DNA of 57,887 bases from Streptomyces sp. E2N166 (GTDB lineage Bacteria; Actinomycetota; Actinomycetes; Streptomycetales; Streptomycetaceae), in NCBI RefSeq assembly GCF_003671715.1, contig NZ_RAIF01000032.1, forward strand, positions 1,876,632 through 1,934,518, written 5' to 3'. The notes under the pieces are model-generated. The model was not told the DNA's origin. It saw only the letters and a program-made list of their open reading frames with translations, and made no database searches. A program made the position numbers and the translations under genes. Shown piece after piece: positions 8,397 to 16,737 of this stretch (positions are counted from its first letter, which is position 1; each line of letters starts with the position of its first letter).

Positions 8397-9188
8397 GTGA
8401 TCACCAACGACTTCGTCCCCGGCTCTCCCTGCTGGCTCGACCTCGGCACCCCCGACGTCCGCGGTGCCGCGGCCTTCTACGGCGCCGTGTTCGGCTGGGA
8501 CTACGAGTCCATGGGAGAGGACATGGAAGGGGGCATGTTCCGCAAGGACGGCAAGATCGTCGCCGGGCTCGGCAAGCTCACCGAAGAAGGCGCGCGCCCC
8601 GCCTGGATGATCTACTACCGCGTCAGCGACGCGGACGCCACGACCCAGACCGTGCGGAGCGCGGGCGGCACGGTGCGGGTGGCGCCGATGGACCTCGACG
8701 ACTGGGGCCGGATGGCCCAGTACAGCGACCCTTCGGGCGGTCAGTTCGCCGTATGGCAGCCGGGGAAGGACAAGGGCGTCGAGCTGGTGGACCAGCCCGG
8801 CTCACTGTGCTGGACCGAGTTGTACACGAGCGACGCGGCGGCGGCCAAGGAATTCTACGGCGGTGTCTTCGGCTGGCGGTTCGGTGACATGGCGCTGCCG
8901 GGCGGAGGGGGCACGTACTCTCTCATCACTCCGGCCGGCCTTCCCGAGGAGCGCATGCACGGCGGCGTCATGGAGGTCCGCGAACAGGATCTCGCTCTGG
9001 CGAACGGCCGACCGTACTGGCACCCGGTCTTCGCCGTCAGCGACTGCGACGCCGCGGTCGCCGCGGTCACCGAGAACGGCGGCAGGGTGCAGATGGGCCC
9101 CGAGGACGCGGAGGGCGTCGGCCGGCTGGCCGTGTGCGTGGATCCGTCGAACGCGGACTTCGTGGTGCTCACCCCTGCCCAAGGGTGA
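8397..9188 (+). CDS. VOC family protein with two glyoxalase-like domains
   Basis: A 263-residue protein built from two tandem vicinal-oxygen-chelate domains (about 5-120 and 130-262). Each opens with the same pattern: PGSPCWLDLGTPDVRGAAAF, then GSLCWTELYTSDAAAAKEFY. Such fused pairs occur in a widespread actinobacterial family annotated as hydroxylases or glyoxalase-like proteins; the reaction is not known. The GTG at 8397 follows a GAAAGGG ribosome site. The next gene encodes an ABM-domain protein about 135 bp downstream on the same strand, so joint transcription is possible. Confidence 0.85.
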   Translation: MITNDFVPGSPCWLDLGTPDVRGAAAFYGAVFGWDYESMGEDMEGGMFRKDGKIVAGLGKLTEEGARPAWMIYYRVSDADATTQTVRSAGGTVRVAPMDLDDWGRMAQYSDPSGGQFAVWQPGKDKGVELVDQPGSLCWTELYTSDAAAAKEFYGGVFGWRFGDMALPGGGGTYSLITPAGLPEERMHGGVMEVREQDLALANGRPYWHPVFAVSDCDAAVAAVTENGGRVQMGPEDAEGVGRLAVCVDPSNADFVVLTPAQG

Positions 9189-9323
9189 CCGAAGCACTCG
9201 CCGAAGCACTCGCGCTGCGCCGGCCCGGCGGTGGCTCACGCGGGGCCGACGCGTCCGAGGACGCGCGCTCGTGATCCCCTGACCGTAGGAACGGCCATTC
9301 CCGAACGTCCGAGAGGACCACCC

Positions 9324-9656
9324 ATGATCTTCATCACCGCCAGGTTCCGCGTCCGGCCCGAGTACGCCGACGCCTGGCCCGACATCACCCGCGCCTTCAC
9401 CGAGGCGACCCGCGGCGAACCCGGGTGCCTGTGGTTCGACTGGTCCCGCAGCGTCGACGACCCGACCGAGTACGTGCTGCTCGAAGCGTTCCGCGACGAA
9501 GAGGCCGGTGCCGCGCACGTCGGTTCCGGCCACTTCGCCGAGGCCCGGAAAACGTTGCCGCCCCACCTGGTGGAGACGCCCCGGATCGTCAACGCCACGG
9601 TCCCGCAGGAGGACTGGTCCCTGCTCGGGGAAATGGCGGTCCCCGGAGACGCATGA
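9324..9656 (+). CDS. Antibiotic biosynthesis monooxygenase (ABM) domain protein
   Basis: A 110-residue protein with one dimeric alpha-beta ABM domain. The pattern MIFITARFRVRPEY, then ITRAFTEATRGEPGCLWFDW and EYVLLEAFRDEEAGAAHVGS, is characteristic. Members oxidise small aromatic or quinone-like compounds without cofactor or, in other cases, act on haem; the substrate here is unknown. ATG 9324 is preceded by GAGAGGA. The gene converges on the ArsR gene with about 30 bp between stops. Confidence 0.85.
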   Translation: MIFITARFRVRPEYADAWPDITRAFTEATRGEPGCLWFDWSRSVDDPTEYVLLEAFRDEEAGAAHVGSGHFAEARKTLPPHLVETPRIVNATVPQEDWSLLGEMAVPGDA

Positions 9657-9687
9657 GACGCGCGGTCCGGTCCGGCCTGGAAGGCCG

Positions 9688-10023
9688 TCAGCCCTTGACG
9701 TCCGGTCGGGGACGCTCCGCCAGCTCCTTGATCCCCGACAGACGGGTCTCCCAGGAGCGGCCCATCCGGTCGAGTTCGTGGGCCAGCGCGCCGAGTCGGG
9801 CCCCGACGGCGACGTGCACGACCTCGCGCCCGCGCTGCTCGGACTCGACCAGCCCGACCTCGCGCAGCACCTCCAGGTGTTTGCCGATCGCCTGCCGACT
9901 CACCGGCAGGACCCTGGCAAGAGCGGACGCCGACATGGGGCCTTCGCCGAGCCGGGTGAGGATCTCCCAGCGCGTCGCGTCGCCGAGCGCGGCACACACG
10001 TCGGGAAGGGCGGGGGCGGTCAC
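9688..10023 (-). CDS. ArsR family transcriptional regulator
   Basis: A 111-residue winged-helix repressor. The N-terminal stretch CAALGDATRWEILTRL and the recognition helix region ASALARVLPVSRQAIGKHLEVL are classic for ArsR/SmtB proteins. No metal-binding Cys cluster was seen, so it belongs with the non-metal ArsR proteins that accompany SRPBCC partners. The GTG start overlaps the TGA stop of the upstream SRPBCC gene (GTGA), pointing to translational coupling. The protein probably represses its own operon through the twin dyads at 10,542-10,592. Confidence 0.9.
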   Translation of the reverse strand: MTAPALPDVCAALGDATRWEILTRLGEGPMSASALARVLPVSRQAIGKHLEVLREVGLVESEQRGREVVHVAVGARLGALAHELDRMGRSWETRLSGIKELAERPRPDVKG

Positions 10024-10517
10024 GAGTGCCCCGTCGGGGCCGGGGCACTCTTCTCGGCGAACGCCTTCGCGGCCGCCAGCTCGGTGAGCCAGCCCTTGTC
10101 GTTGCCCTCGCGCTCCTTCAGCCACGCCGCCGGATCGTCGGCGAGGCTGGAGAACCCGCTCTCCACCACGCGCAGGGTCACCCCGCCGCCGTCCCTCTCG
10201 TCGATCCAGAACTCGACCAGGGTCGAGGGCGTCGACGCGTCCCGGGACGGGGTCCCGATCCAGCGGAACGCCGCGTAGCGCGGCTTGTCCAGCTCCATCG
10301 TCCGGAACCGGAACTCGCCCAACGAAGGATGGCGCACCACGGCCACGTCGCCCTCGTGGCTCAGGTCCTGCTCCTCCTCGACCACGCCGTCATTGATGTA
10401 CCAGCCGGGCCGTACTACCAGTTCCCATACCCGGTCGGCCGGGGCGTCGATGTCGATCTGCCGGGCGATCCGGTCGAGCTCGTCGAGCTCCGAGCCCGTG
10501 TGGGTGGTGTCGTTCAT
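10020..10517 (-). CDS. SRPBCC (AHSA1-like) domain protein
   Basis: A 165-residue START-like fold protein. The family signature RQIDIDAPADRVWELVVRPGWY lies near the N-terminus, and DPAAWLKEREGNDKGWLTEL forms the last helix. These proteins bind hydrophobic ligands in a deep pocket; the ligand is unknown. The ATG at 10,517 follows GAGGGAGGAAG, an excellent ribosome site. It is the first gene of a two-gene operon with the ArsR regulator, a pairing found repeatedly in actinobacteria. Confidence 0.85.
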   Translation of the reverse strand: MNDTTHTGSELDELDRIARQIDIDAPADRVWELVVRPGWYINDGVVEEEQDLSHEGDVAVVRHPSLGEFRFRTMELDKPRYAAFRWIGTPSRDASTPSTLVEFWIDERDGGGVTLRVVESGFSSLADDPAAWLKEREGNDKGWLTELAAAKAFAEKSAPAPTGHS

Positions 10518-10541
10518 GGCTTCCTCCCTCGTGTCCCTCAA

Positions 10542-10592
10542 TGCAACTCGATGGTTGCACTTTTCTCCCCTCAGTGCAACCGAAAGGTTGCA
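10542..10592 (-). promoter_or_regulatory. Twin operator: two TGCAAC-N6-GTTGCA dyads
   Basis: Perfect inverted repeats lie at 10,542-10,559 and 10,575-10,592, exactly 33 bp apart (about three helical turns), just upstream of the SRPBCC/ArsR operon. On the minus strand a possible -35 (TTGCAC) and -10 (AACCAT) with a 17-bp spacer overlap the two dyads. ArsR binding here would block RNA polymerase. Confidence 0.75.
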
Positions 10593-10701
10593 TCTGGCCC
10601 ATCGATGGTGGAACCGGGAGGGAGGAGCGACCACAGAACTAGGCCTTTGGTACCGGTCCACCAGGGTCCGCCGCCCGATTCGCCGCCCCGGCGGCAATGG
10701 C

Positions 10702-10707
10702 TAGCGT
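10702..10707 (+). promoter_or_regulatory. -10 box of a leaderless promoter
   Basis: TAGCGT followed by 6 nt and the ATG at 10,714. No ribosome site is present, consistent with leaderless translation. Confidence 0.55.
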
Positions 10708-10713
10708 CTGACC

Positions 10714-11340
10714 ATGCGTATAGGACTACTTGGTACCGGCAATGTCGCCCGAGCACTGGCCCACGGCTGGAGCGCCGCAGGACACGATGTGCTCCTCGGT
10801 TCGCGCCGGCCCGGGGACCGGACGGACCTCGGTCTTCCCGTGGCGGGCCTGAACGAAACAGCCGCCCACGCGGAGGTGCTCGTGAACGCCACTCCGGGGA
10901 CCGTCTCGGTGGAGCTGCTGCACTCCATAGGGGCAGCGGCCCTGGCCGGCACCCCGCTGATCGATGTCGGGGTGGGCCTCTCCGACGACTTCAGCGAGCT
11001 CTCCCACCCCAACAGCAGTCTGGGGGAACAGATTCAGCAGGCCTTCCCCTCGACCCCCGTCGTCAAGACGTTGTGCACCATGGACTCCACCGTGATGACC
11101 GCACCGGACGGTCTGGCCGGCCCGAGCACCGTCTTCCTCTCCGGTGATGACGCCGAAGCCAAGCGGACCGCCGGCCGACTGCTCACCGACCTCGGCTGGC
11201 CCGCGTCGTCCCAACTGGACATCGGCGGCATCGACACCGCACGTGGACAGGAGCACTTCGCCCTGCTCTTCATGGGCATCGCCGGGGGCCTGGGGGCCCA
11301 CGCGTTCAACATCAACGTGGTCACCCGCCCCTCCGCCTAG
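10714..11340 (+). CDS. NAD(P)-binding protein, F420-dependent reductase-like
   Basis: A 208-residue protein with an N-terminal Rossmann fold (MRIGLLGTGNVARAL, GxGxxA type). It resembles NADPH:F420 oxidoreductases and related NADP-binding proteins. Arg residues after the second strand (LLGSRRPGD) would favour NADP. The middle part (VVKTLCTMDSTVM) and the C-terminal helix match the general size of the group. The exact reaction is uncertain. It is probably transcribed alone from the leaderless promoter and ends at a hairpin shared with the convergent LuxR gene. Confidence 0.8.
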   Translation: MRIGLLGTGNVARALAHGWSAAGHDVLLGSRRPGDRTDLGLPVAGLNETAAHAEVLVNATPGTVSVELLHSIGAAALAGTPLIDVGVGLSDDFSELSHPNSSLGEQIQQAFPSTPVVKTLCTMDSTVMTAPDGLAGPSTVFLSGDDAEAKRTAGRLLTDLGWPASSQLDIGGIDTARGQEHFALLFMGIAGGLGAHAFNINVVTRPSA

Positions 11341-11343
11341 GAC

Positions 11344-11375
11344 CCGCCGGCACACGGTCCCGGGACCGCCGGCGG
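11344..11375. terminator. Hairpin between convergent genes
   Basis: Outer arms CCGCCGGC/GCCGGCGG (11,344-11,351 and 11,368-11,375) enclose the 12-bp palindrome GGTCCCGGGACC (11,356-11,367). It has no U-tract, as is usual for actinobacterial terminators. Confidence 0.55.
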
Positions 11376-11382
11376 AGGTGCC

Positions 11383-12141
11383 TCAGCGGGAGGGTTCGAT
11401 GCCCCAGGCGGCGGCTCTGGCGGCGGCGGCCGCGCGGTTGGGCAGGTCGAGCTTGGCGAGGATGTGCTCGATGTGGGTCCCCACGGTGCGCGGCGTGATG
11501 TGGAGCCGCTCGGCGATCTCACGGTTGGTGCGGCCGGTGGTCAGTTCGGCCAGCACCTGCAGTTCCCGTGGCGAGAGACCGCCGGGCCGCCGCGCGTCCG
11601 CGGCGACCCGGCGGGGAGGTGCGCACGCCGGGGAGCCGACGGCCGCGGCGAGCACCTCGGTGAGCAGGGTGACCACGGCGCGCGCCGGGTCGGACGTGTG
11701 CCGTGGACGGCGGGTACTGACGTTCAGCATTCCGACGTACCGGCCGTCGGCGGCGAACAGGCACTGGGCCACGCCGTCCTCGACGCCCAGGGGGCGCAGC
11801 ACCTCCTGGAAGCCGGGGGAGGCGGCCAGGAGCTGCCCGGGGACGTCCCTGAGCCAGAGGCCGCCCCGGGCGGGGCTGCGGAGCACGGGGAACACCGGGT
11901 CGTGGTGGAGGCGGGACTCGATGTAGGCCGTCGCGTCGTCCGGGTAGCTTCCCGCCAGGGTGGTGTGGCGTCGGCGCAACGGATCCCACCGGGCCAGGGA
12001 GGCGTGGTCGTACGCCATCACCTCCGACAGCGCCGCAAGGACCGAGTCGGCGCCGGTCGCGCCGTTCGTGGCGCTTCTGGCGGCCTCACGGACGTGGACG
12101 GCCGCGTCCAGGATGTCCGTCGTGCTCCGCTCCGCTGCCAT
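11383..12141 (-). CDS. LuxR family regulator with GAF-like sensor
   Basis: A 252-residue regulator. Residues about 20-165 form a GAF-like sensory domain (ALSEVMAYDHASLARWDP, AQCLFAADGRYVGMLNV). The last 60 residues are a LuxR-type HTH: LSPRELQVLAELTTGRTNRE, IAERLHITPRTVGTHIEHIL. The ATG at 12,141 follows GGTGG. The gene starts 31 bp after the amidohydrolase stop on the same strand, so the two likely form an operon and the regulator may control the amidohydrolase. Confidence 0.85.
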   Translation of the reverse strand: MAAERSTTDILDAAVHVREAARSATNGATGADSVLAALSEVMAYDHASLARWDPLRRRHTTLAGSYPDDATAYIESRLHHDPVFPVLRSPARGGLWLRDVPGQLLAASPGFQEVLRPLGVEDGVAQCLFAADGRYVGMLNVSTRRPRHTSDPARAVVTLLTEVLAAAVGSPACAPPRRVAADARRPGGLSPRELQVLAELTTGRTNREIAERLHITPRTVGTHIEHILAKLDLPNRAAAAARAAAWGIEPSR

Positions 12142-12172
12142 CCACCAAGGATGATCATGGGCCCGGGATACG

Positions 12173-13885
12173 TCAATCGCGAAGGGCGTCGTGCACGACC
12201 CGCCCTTCCACGACGGTGAGCACCACGGGAATGTCCGGGATGTCATGGGGGTCGGCGTCGAGCAGGTCCCCGTCGAGTACGCAGAGGTCGGCCACCTTGC
12301 CCTGCTCCAGGGAGCCCTTCCAGTCGTCGGCGAAGTCCTGCCAGGCCGCGTCGATCGTGTACGTACGGATCGCCTCGGCCAGACCGATGCGCTGCTCGGG
12401 GCCGCTGACCCGGCCGGTGGCCTTCGACTCGCGCAGCACCATGGTGGCGACGCCCTGGCGCCAGTCCGGGAACGTGACCGGGGCGTCGGACCCGCTCGCC
12501 ACCCGCACGCCGGCGTCGATGGCGTCGCGATAGGGCCATGCGTACGCGGCCCGTTCGGCGCCGACGAACTCCTCCTCCATGTCGGCGACGGTCCACTTGA
12601 TGGTGGGGTTCATGTTGGCGCCGAAGCCGTGTGCGGCCAGGACCTTCATGCTGTGGGCGGTGAGGAAGTCGCCGTGGATGACGTAGTGGCGGGCGTCGGG
12701 TCGCGGATACTCGGCCATGGCCGCGGCGAAGGCGTCCGCGACGGTGTCGCCGGCGCGGTCGCCGGTGACATGGACGCCCAGCTGGTACCCGGCGGTGTGG
12801 GCATGCCGGATCATGGCGTCGATCTCGGCGGTCCGCTCGGTGTCGTTCTCGCCGCCGACGCACAGGGAGCCGCAGCCACCGCCGACGTACGGCTCGTTCA
12901 TCCAGGCCGTCTTGTTGGGGACGATGCCGTCGGCGAAGACCTTGACCCCGTGGATGGCGAGGCGGCGCGGATCCGTGTCGCCGGACTCTCCGGATTCGCC
13001 GAGGGCGGTGAGGGTGCGGGCGAATTCCTCGGCGGTGCCTGCCATTCCGGTGGGCAGGAGCAGGACGCCTACGCGGGCGGTCAGTTCTCCTTCGGCCAGC
13101 AGCCGGCGGTATACGTCGAGGGTCTGCGTGCCGAGCGCTCCCCGCATGATGCCGTCGCCGCCGGGGCCGAGCCCGGGCTCGGTGTAACTGGTCACGCCGA
13201 GCCGGGCGAGCGTGGCGAGGGTCGACCTGATCGCGTCGGTCCGCTCCTGCCGGCTGAGCGGCGGCAGCGCGTTCTGGACGAGGGCCTGGGCGCCCTCGTG
13301 GAGCAGGCCGGTCGGCTCCCCGGCGTCGTCCACGACGACGGCCCCGCCGGGCGGTGCCACGGTGTGCCGGTCGACCCCGATGAGCTCCAGTGCCTTGGAG
13401 TTGACCCAGGTGGCGTGCCCGGAGAAGGAGTACAGGACGACGGGGTGGTCCGGGCTCACGTCGTCCAGGTCGTGCCGCGAGGGCAGTCGCGACGGATCGG
13501 TGACGCACTCCTGGAGGTAACCGGTGTCCCAGCCGTGCCCCGTGATCCACTGCCCACCCGGGGTTCGCCCGACGGCCACCCGCACCGCCTCGGCCACGTC
13601 CGAGAGGGAGGACACGGCGGGGTGACCGAGGTCGACGGAGAGTGGTGGCGTCGCCATGCCGAACGCGCAGCCGTGCAGATGGGAGTCGTTGATACCCGGC
13701 AGCAGCGTTGCCCCGCGCAGGTCGATCACCCGGGTGCCGGGCCCGACGAGCGGCGCGACGTCGTCCCGCCCACCGACGGCGCTGATGGTCCCGCCGGTCA
13801 CCGCCAGGGCCGAGGCGACGGAGAACTCGGCGTCGACCGTGACCACCCGTCCGCCGAGAAACACCAGATCCGCATACGTGTCCAT
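12173..13885 (-). CDS. YtcJ-like metal-dependent amidohydrolase
   Basis: A 570-residue amidohydrolase-superfamily enzyme. It has the N-terminal composite beta-sheet (LVFLGGRVVTVDAEF), the HxH metal site (GINDSHLHG), the mid-domain KVFADGIVPNKTAWM, the metal-ligand region VHVTGDRA and HYVIHGDF, and the catalytic Asp in VASGSDAPV. These proteins hydrolyse C-N bonds of small amides or cyclic imides; the substrate is unknown. The start ATG 13,885 has GGGGA upstream. No signal peptide is present, so it is cytoplasmic. It is the first gene of the operon with LuxR. Confidence 0.9.
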   Translation of the reverse strand: MDTYADLVFLGGRVVTVDAEFSVASALAVTGGTISAVGGRDDVAPLVGPGTRVIDLRGATLLPGINDSHLHGCAFGMATPPLSVDLGHPAVSSLSDVAEAVRVAVGRTPGGQWITGHGWDTGYLQECVTDPSRLPSRHDLDDVSPDHPVVLYSFSGHATWVNSKALELIGVDRHTVAPPGGAVVVDDAGEPTGLLHEGAQALVQNALPPLSRQERTDAIRSTLATLARLGVTSYTEPGLGPGGDGIMRGALGTQTLDVYRRLLAEGELTARVGVLLLPTGMAGTAEEFARTLTALGESGESGDTDPRRLAIHGVKVFADGIVPNKTAWMNEPYVGGGCGSLCVGGENDTERTAEIDAMIRHAHTAGYQLGVHVTGDRAGDTVADAFAAAMAEYPRPDARHYVIHGDFLTAHSMKVLAAHGFGANMNPTIKWTVADMEEEFVGAERAAYAWPYRDAIDAGVRVASGSDAPVTFPDWRQGVATMVLRESKATGRVSGPEQRIGLAEAIRTYTIDAAWQDFADDWKGSLEQGKVADLCVLDGDLLDADPHDIPDIPVVLTVVEGRVVHDALRD

Positions 13886-14005
13886 GGAAGGTCCCCTTCG
13901 GAAAGCGGGTGCACGACGGCCACCCGCGAACGATCTCCCGAGGACTATGCCGACACCCCCGCCGCCCGCACATCGGTCATTTCACCGATGTGCACCAGGG
14001 CCTTC

Positions 14006-14155
14006 TCAGTCGCCGTCCTGGGCGTCCACGACCGCCCTGGCCACCCGGGCGGCCCGCTCGGGTGACCGGTAGGCCGGTTCCTGCCAGGTGGAGACGGATC
14101 GGCCGCGAGCCAGCAGTGGCAGGACGCCGGCGGCGAGGCCGGCATCCGGAATGCG
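14006..14155 (-). pseudogene. Possible C-terminal coding remnant, unrecognised
   Basis: A 49-codon minus-strand stretch ends in TGA at 14,006 and shows protein-like composition (GLAAGVLPLLARGRSVST, then RAARVARAVVDAQDGD). It has no start codon and is closed upstream by a stop. It may be the tail of a degraded gene. No family was recognised. The rest of 13,886-14,369 holds no convincing gene; its last 30 bp carry the ribosome site of the next gene. Confidence 0.25.
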
Positions 14156-14369
14156 TCATCCCGCTCCTCGGAAACGGTGGCAATGGACCTCCGCCAGCCT
14201 CGGCGTCGAGCTTTTCGGACACGCGGGCACGCAGCGCCAAAGGCGTTGAGCAGGCTCTGGGGCGAGTCCGCTGTGCCGGACCATTGGCCGTACTTGACCT
14301 GTACACGATCATCCCTTGGGTCTGTACTGACGTATCGCACGCCTACTGCACTCACAGGGGGACAGCGCA

Positions 14370-15839
14370 GTGACATCCTTACGCCTCAAGGCGGCCTTCA
14401 CCGGTCTGGCCGCCGCGGCTCTGCTGCTGGTCGGCGCCCTGCCGGCCCAGGCGCAGAGCCCGCAGGAAGACCGAAGGACCACCTACAAGATCACCCCGTA
14501 CGTCATATCCGACCCGGCGCTCATCGCCGACCCGGGGAAGCTCGTCGAGGAAGTGACGAAGCGCGGCGATCTGGACCGGCTGGGCGTCAAGCCGTCGACT
14601 TCCGCGGGTCCTTCACAGATGACGAAGAGGGCGGCCCTCGCCGCAGACCCGGCGAGCTACGTGGTGGACTCCTCACGGTTCCCGAACGGCCGCATCCCGG
14701 CCGACATCTACGACTACACCAACTGGGAGGAGTGCGGCGCCAACTCCGACGCGGCATCCCAGGACGCCGGGTGGATCAAGAACCGCTACTCGTACTGCCA
14801 GAAGCACCTGCTGTTCATGCCGGCCTTCGAATGCGGGCTCTTCCCGCCGCAGTGCAAGATCAGCGGCGTCTACTCCTCGACGAACACGCTGATCGGCTAC
14901 GGCAAGGTGGGCGGACACGAGGACCATCCCAACTTCCGCTGGGCGGACTTCCGGCTCAAGGTCGAGAACATCGTCACCACCGGCCCGTTCGCCGGTTCCG
15001 GAGCGGACATGAGTGCCGCCATCGAGTGCGAGGGCACCTACACCGACGAGGACTCCAACCTCAACGACGACCACGCCTGCTACGCGCACGAGAACGAGGA
15101 GACCGAGAAGACCATCAACGAGTGGCGCGTGAACGACGAGGCGTACTTCGACATCGCCTCCCAGGCGATCAGCTCGGACCCGTTGTGGGGGGAGCAGATC
15201 GCGACCGGCGTGTTCCACGTCGAGTACGAGTTCGATCTGCCCTGGTACTTCCAGATCATCGATACCGAGAGCCCCGAAGGCGGCATGCGGTTCGACTCGG
15301 CGTGGTACCTCCAGTCGCACAAGCTCGGGTCCGTGTTCGACCGGGCGGTGCCGGGCATGTCCTACACGAAGTCCGACGCGCAGGTGGCCGGCGTCGCCAC
15401 CCACCTGGAAGGGGCCCGGGTCAACCCAGGGGCCACGATGCCCACGCAGGCGGACAAGCACCTGGCCGGCGGCACACCCGGCGACCCGATCCACCGTCTC
15501 GCACAGGCCAAGGGAGAGAAGCAGAGCTTCCGGTACGACGAGAACCGCCGCATCGTCCGCAACTTCTGCGCCACCAAGGCGATGCAGGACCTCAAGGCGA
15601 CCCTTCCGGTGAACCAGGGTCCGTACGACTGCGACGAGTACCCCATGGCCTCGACCTACGAGGGGGCGGGACGTCACCTGTTCCCCGACGAACCGTACGG
15701 TGGTGCCCAGTACGAGCGTCACTACTCGGCGCGATGGGTCAACAGTGAGGTCAACCAGGAAGCCGGACGGCGCCTCGGCCGCTGGTACGACGTCGACCGG
15801 CTGCTCGACCAGGACGCGTTCTACATCCCCATCCGCTGA
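14370..15839 (+). CDS. Secreted protein with C-terminal NucA/NucB-type deoxyribonuclease domain
   Basis: A 489-residue exported protein. Residues 1-28 are a Sec signal peptide (AAFTGLAAAALLLVGALPAQA). A middle region of about 350 residues rich in Cys and acidic residues is unassigned. The C-terminal part carries CDEYPMASTYEGA (421-433), the signature of NucA/NucB nucleases, followed by SEVNQEAGRRLGRWY and LDQDAFYI. It would cut DNA outside the cell. GTG start with a GGGGGA ribosome site. Codon 4 is TTA (14,379-14,381), so translation should depend on the bldA leucyl-tRNA and thus on development. The gene ends at a strong bidirectional hairpin. Confidence 0.8.
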   Translation: MTSLRLKAAFTGLAAAALLLVGALPAQAQSPQEDRRTTYKITPYVISDPALIADPGKLVEEVTKRGDLDRLGVKPSTSAGPSQMTKRAALAADPASYVVDSSRFPNGRIPADIYDYTNWEECGANSDAASQDAGWIKNRYSYCQKHLLFMPAFECGLFPPQCKISGVYSSTNTLIGYGKVGGHEDHPNFRWADFRLKVENIVTTGPFAGSGADMSAAIECEGTYTDEDSNLNDDHACYAHENEETEKTINEWRVNDEAYFDIASQAISSDPLWGEQIATGVFHVEYEFDLPWYFQIIDTESPEGGMRFDSAWYLQSHKLGSVFDRAVPGMSYTKSDAQVAGVATHLEGARVNPGATMPTQADKHLAGGTPGDPIHRLAQAKGEKQSFRYDENRRIVRNFCATKAMQDLKATLPVNQGPYDCDEYPMASTYEGAGRHLFPDEPYGGAQYERHYSARWVNSEVNQEAGRRLGRWYDVDRLLDQDAFYIPIR

Positions 15840-15855
15840 CCGCTGACCAGTAGTT

Positions 15856-15890
15856 GTGCGGGGTCCGGCCGACGAGGCCGGGCCCCGCAC
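15856..15890. terminator. Strong bidirectional terminator hairpin
   Basis: A 15-bp stem (GTGCGGGGTCCGGCC / GGCCGGGCCCCGCAC, one G-U type mismatch) with loop GACGA lies between the convergent nuclease gene and the hypothetical gene at 15,906. Confidence 0.9.
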
Positions 15891-15905
15891 ACGTATCGGT
15901 CCGTC

Positions 15906-16352
15906 TCAGTCCGCGTCCGGCCAGAACTGGACCAGTGCCCAGCCGCCCGGCTCCGCGAAGCCACCGTCCGGGGCAGGGGCGTTCTCTCGCCAGCCCACCC
16001 GCGCCCGCCACCTGCCGGCATGCGGGAGCCGGAAGACGTCCGACTTGCCCCCGGCGGCGATCTCGTCCACCAGGAACCGGCCCGAGGGGAGGTCCAGCGA
16101 CAGGACCTCCGTCGACGGCCATTCGTCCGCGAGGGCGCTCGCCGGTCCGTCCCAAGCCTCGAGCCGCAACCGCGCGTTGAGAATGTCCTCGTCCGACCCG
16201 ATGTAGAGCATGGTGGCGTTGGAACTGACGAAACTGCCGACCGACCGCGGCGACGCCGGCCGCTCACCCTCCTGGCCCTCCTCGTCGACCAGGCCGAACA
16301 GCCGATGGTCCACGATGACGTCCAACTCCCGGGACGTCACAAGCTGAGGCAT
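15906..16352 (-). CDS. Hypothetical protein, about 148 residues
   Basis: The protein is not recognised. It begins MPQLVTSRELDVIVDHRLFG and appears to be an all-beta soluble protein; a later block reads VLSLDLPSGRFLVDEI, then SDVFRLPHAGRWRARVGWRE. Coding is supported by an excellent ribosome site (CAGGAGGTACCGC before ATG 16,352), by composition, and by the terminator at its 3' end. The open frame continues upstream, but those residues are low-complexity Arg/Ser and unlikely to be translated. Confidence 0.65.
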   Translation of the reverse strand: MPQLVTSRELDVIVDHRLFGLVDEEGQEGERPASPRSVGSFVSSNATMLYIGSDEDILNARLRLEAWDGPASALADEWPSTEVLSLDLPSGRFLVDEIAAGGKSDVFRLPHAGRWRARVGWRENAPAPDGGFAEPGGWALVQFWPDAD

Positions 16353-16737
16353 GCGGTACCTCCTGAGACAGCTGACGTACGTGACACTTTGCCGCAGGCT
16401 ATGCCCGGCGGACCGCGTCCGCCCAGACGGTGGTGTGCCGTCACGGGAGGCGGGCCGTCGACGCGCGACCGCTTCAGATGTGGCCGGGCAGGCCGGAGCC
16501 GTCAACGGTCGCGCCGCGCGGCAAGCGGTCGAGGTCGGTCCGCGGTCGGCCCGCCATCGTGGAGAACGTACAAGCCGAAGCGGCCGGGAGTACGGCCGGC
16601 CGGTGACGCGCCCCGACGACGCGGACGTGGCGTACCGCGGCTCCGCACCCCCTACGACGGGACCGCGCCGCCGTCCCGAACGACACGGCCGGTCCCGCCT
16701 CCTCCACGGACCGCACCAGCAGGGGCGCCGGAGCCCT
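16353..16737. other. Intergenic region, no gene recognised
   Basis: 385 bp upstream of the hypothetical gene and downstream of the TetR gene. Frames on both strands are open but show no start with a ribosome site or any recognisable domain. It should contain the promoter of the 15,906-16,352 gene. Confidence 0.4.

Noticed and set aside
12191..14065. 624-codon plus-strand frame
   Set aside because: Shadow of the amidohydrolase, which has full catalytic motifs on the other strand.
13945..14376. 143-codon minus-strand frame across the promoter region of the nuclease gene
   Set aside because: Pro/Arg-rich composition, no ribosome site, and it overlaps the 5' end of a well-supported gene.
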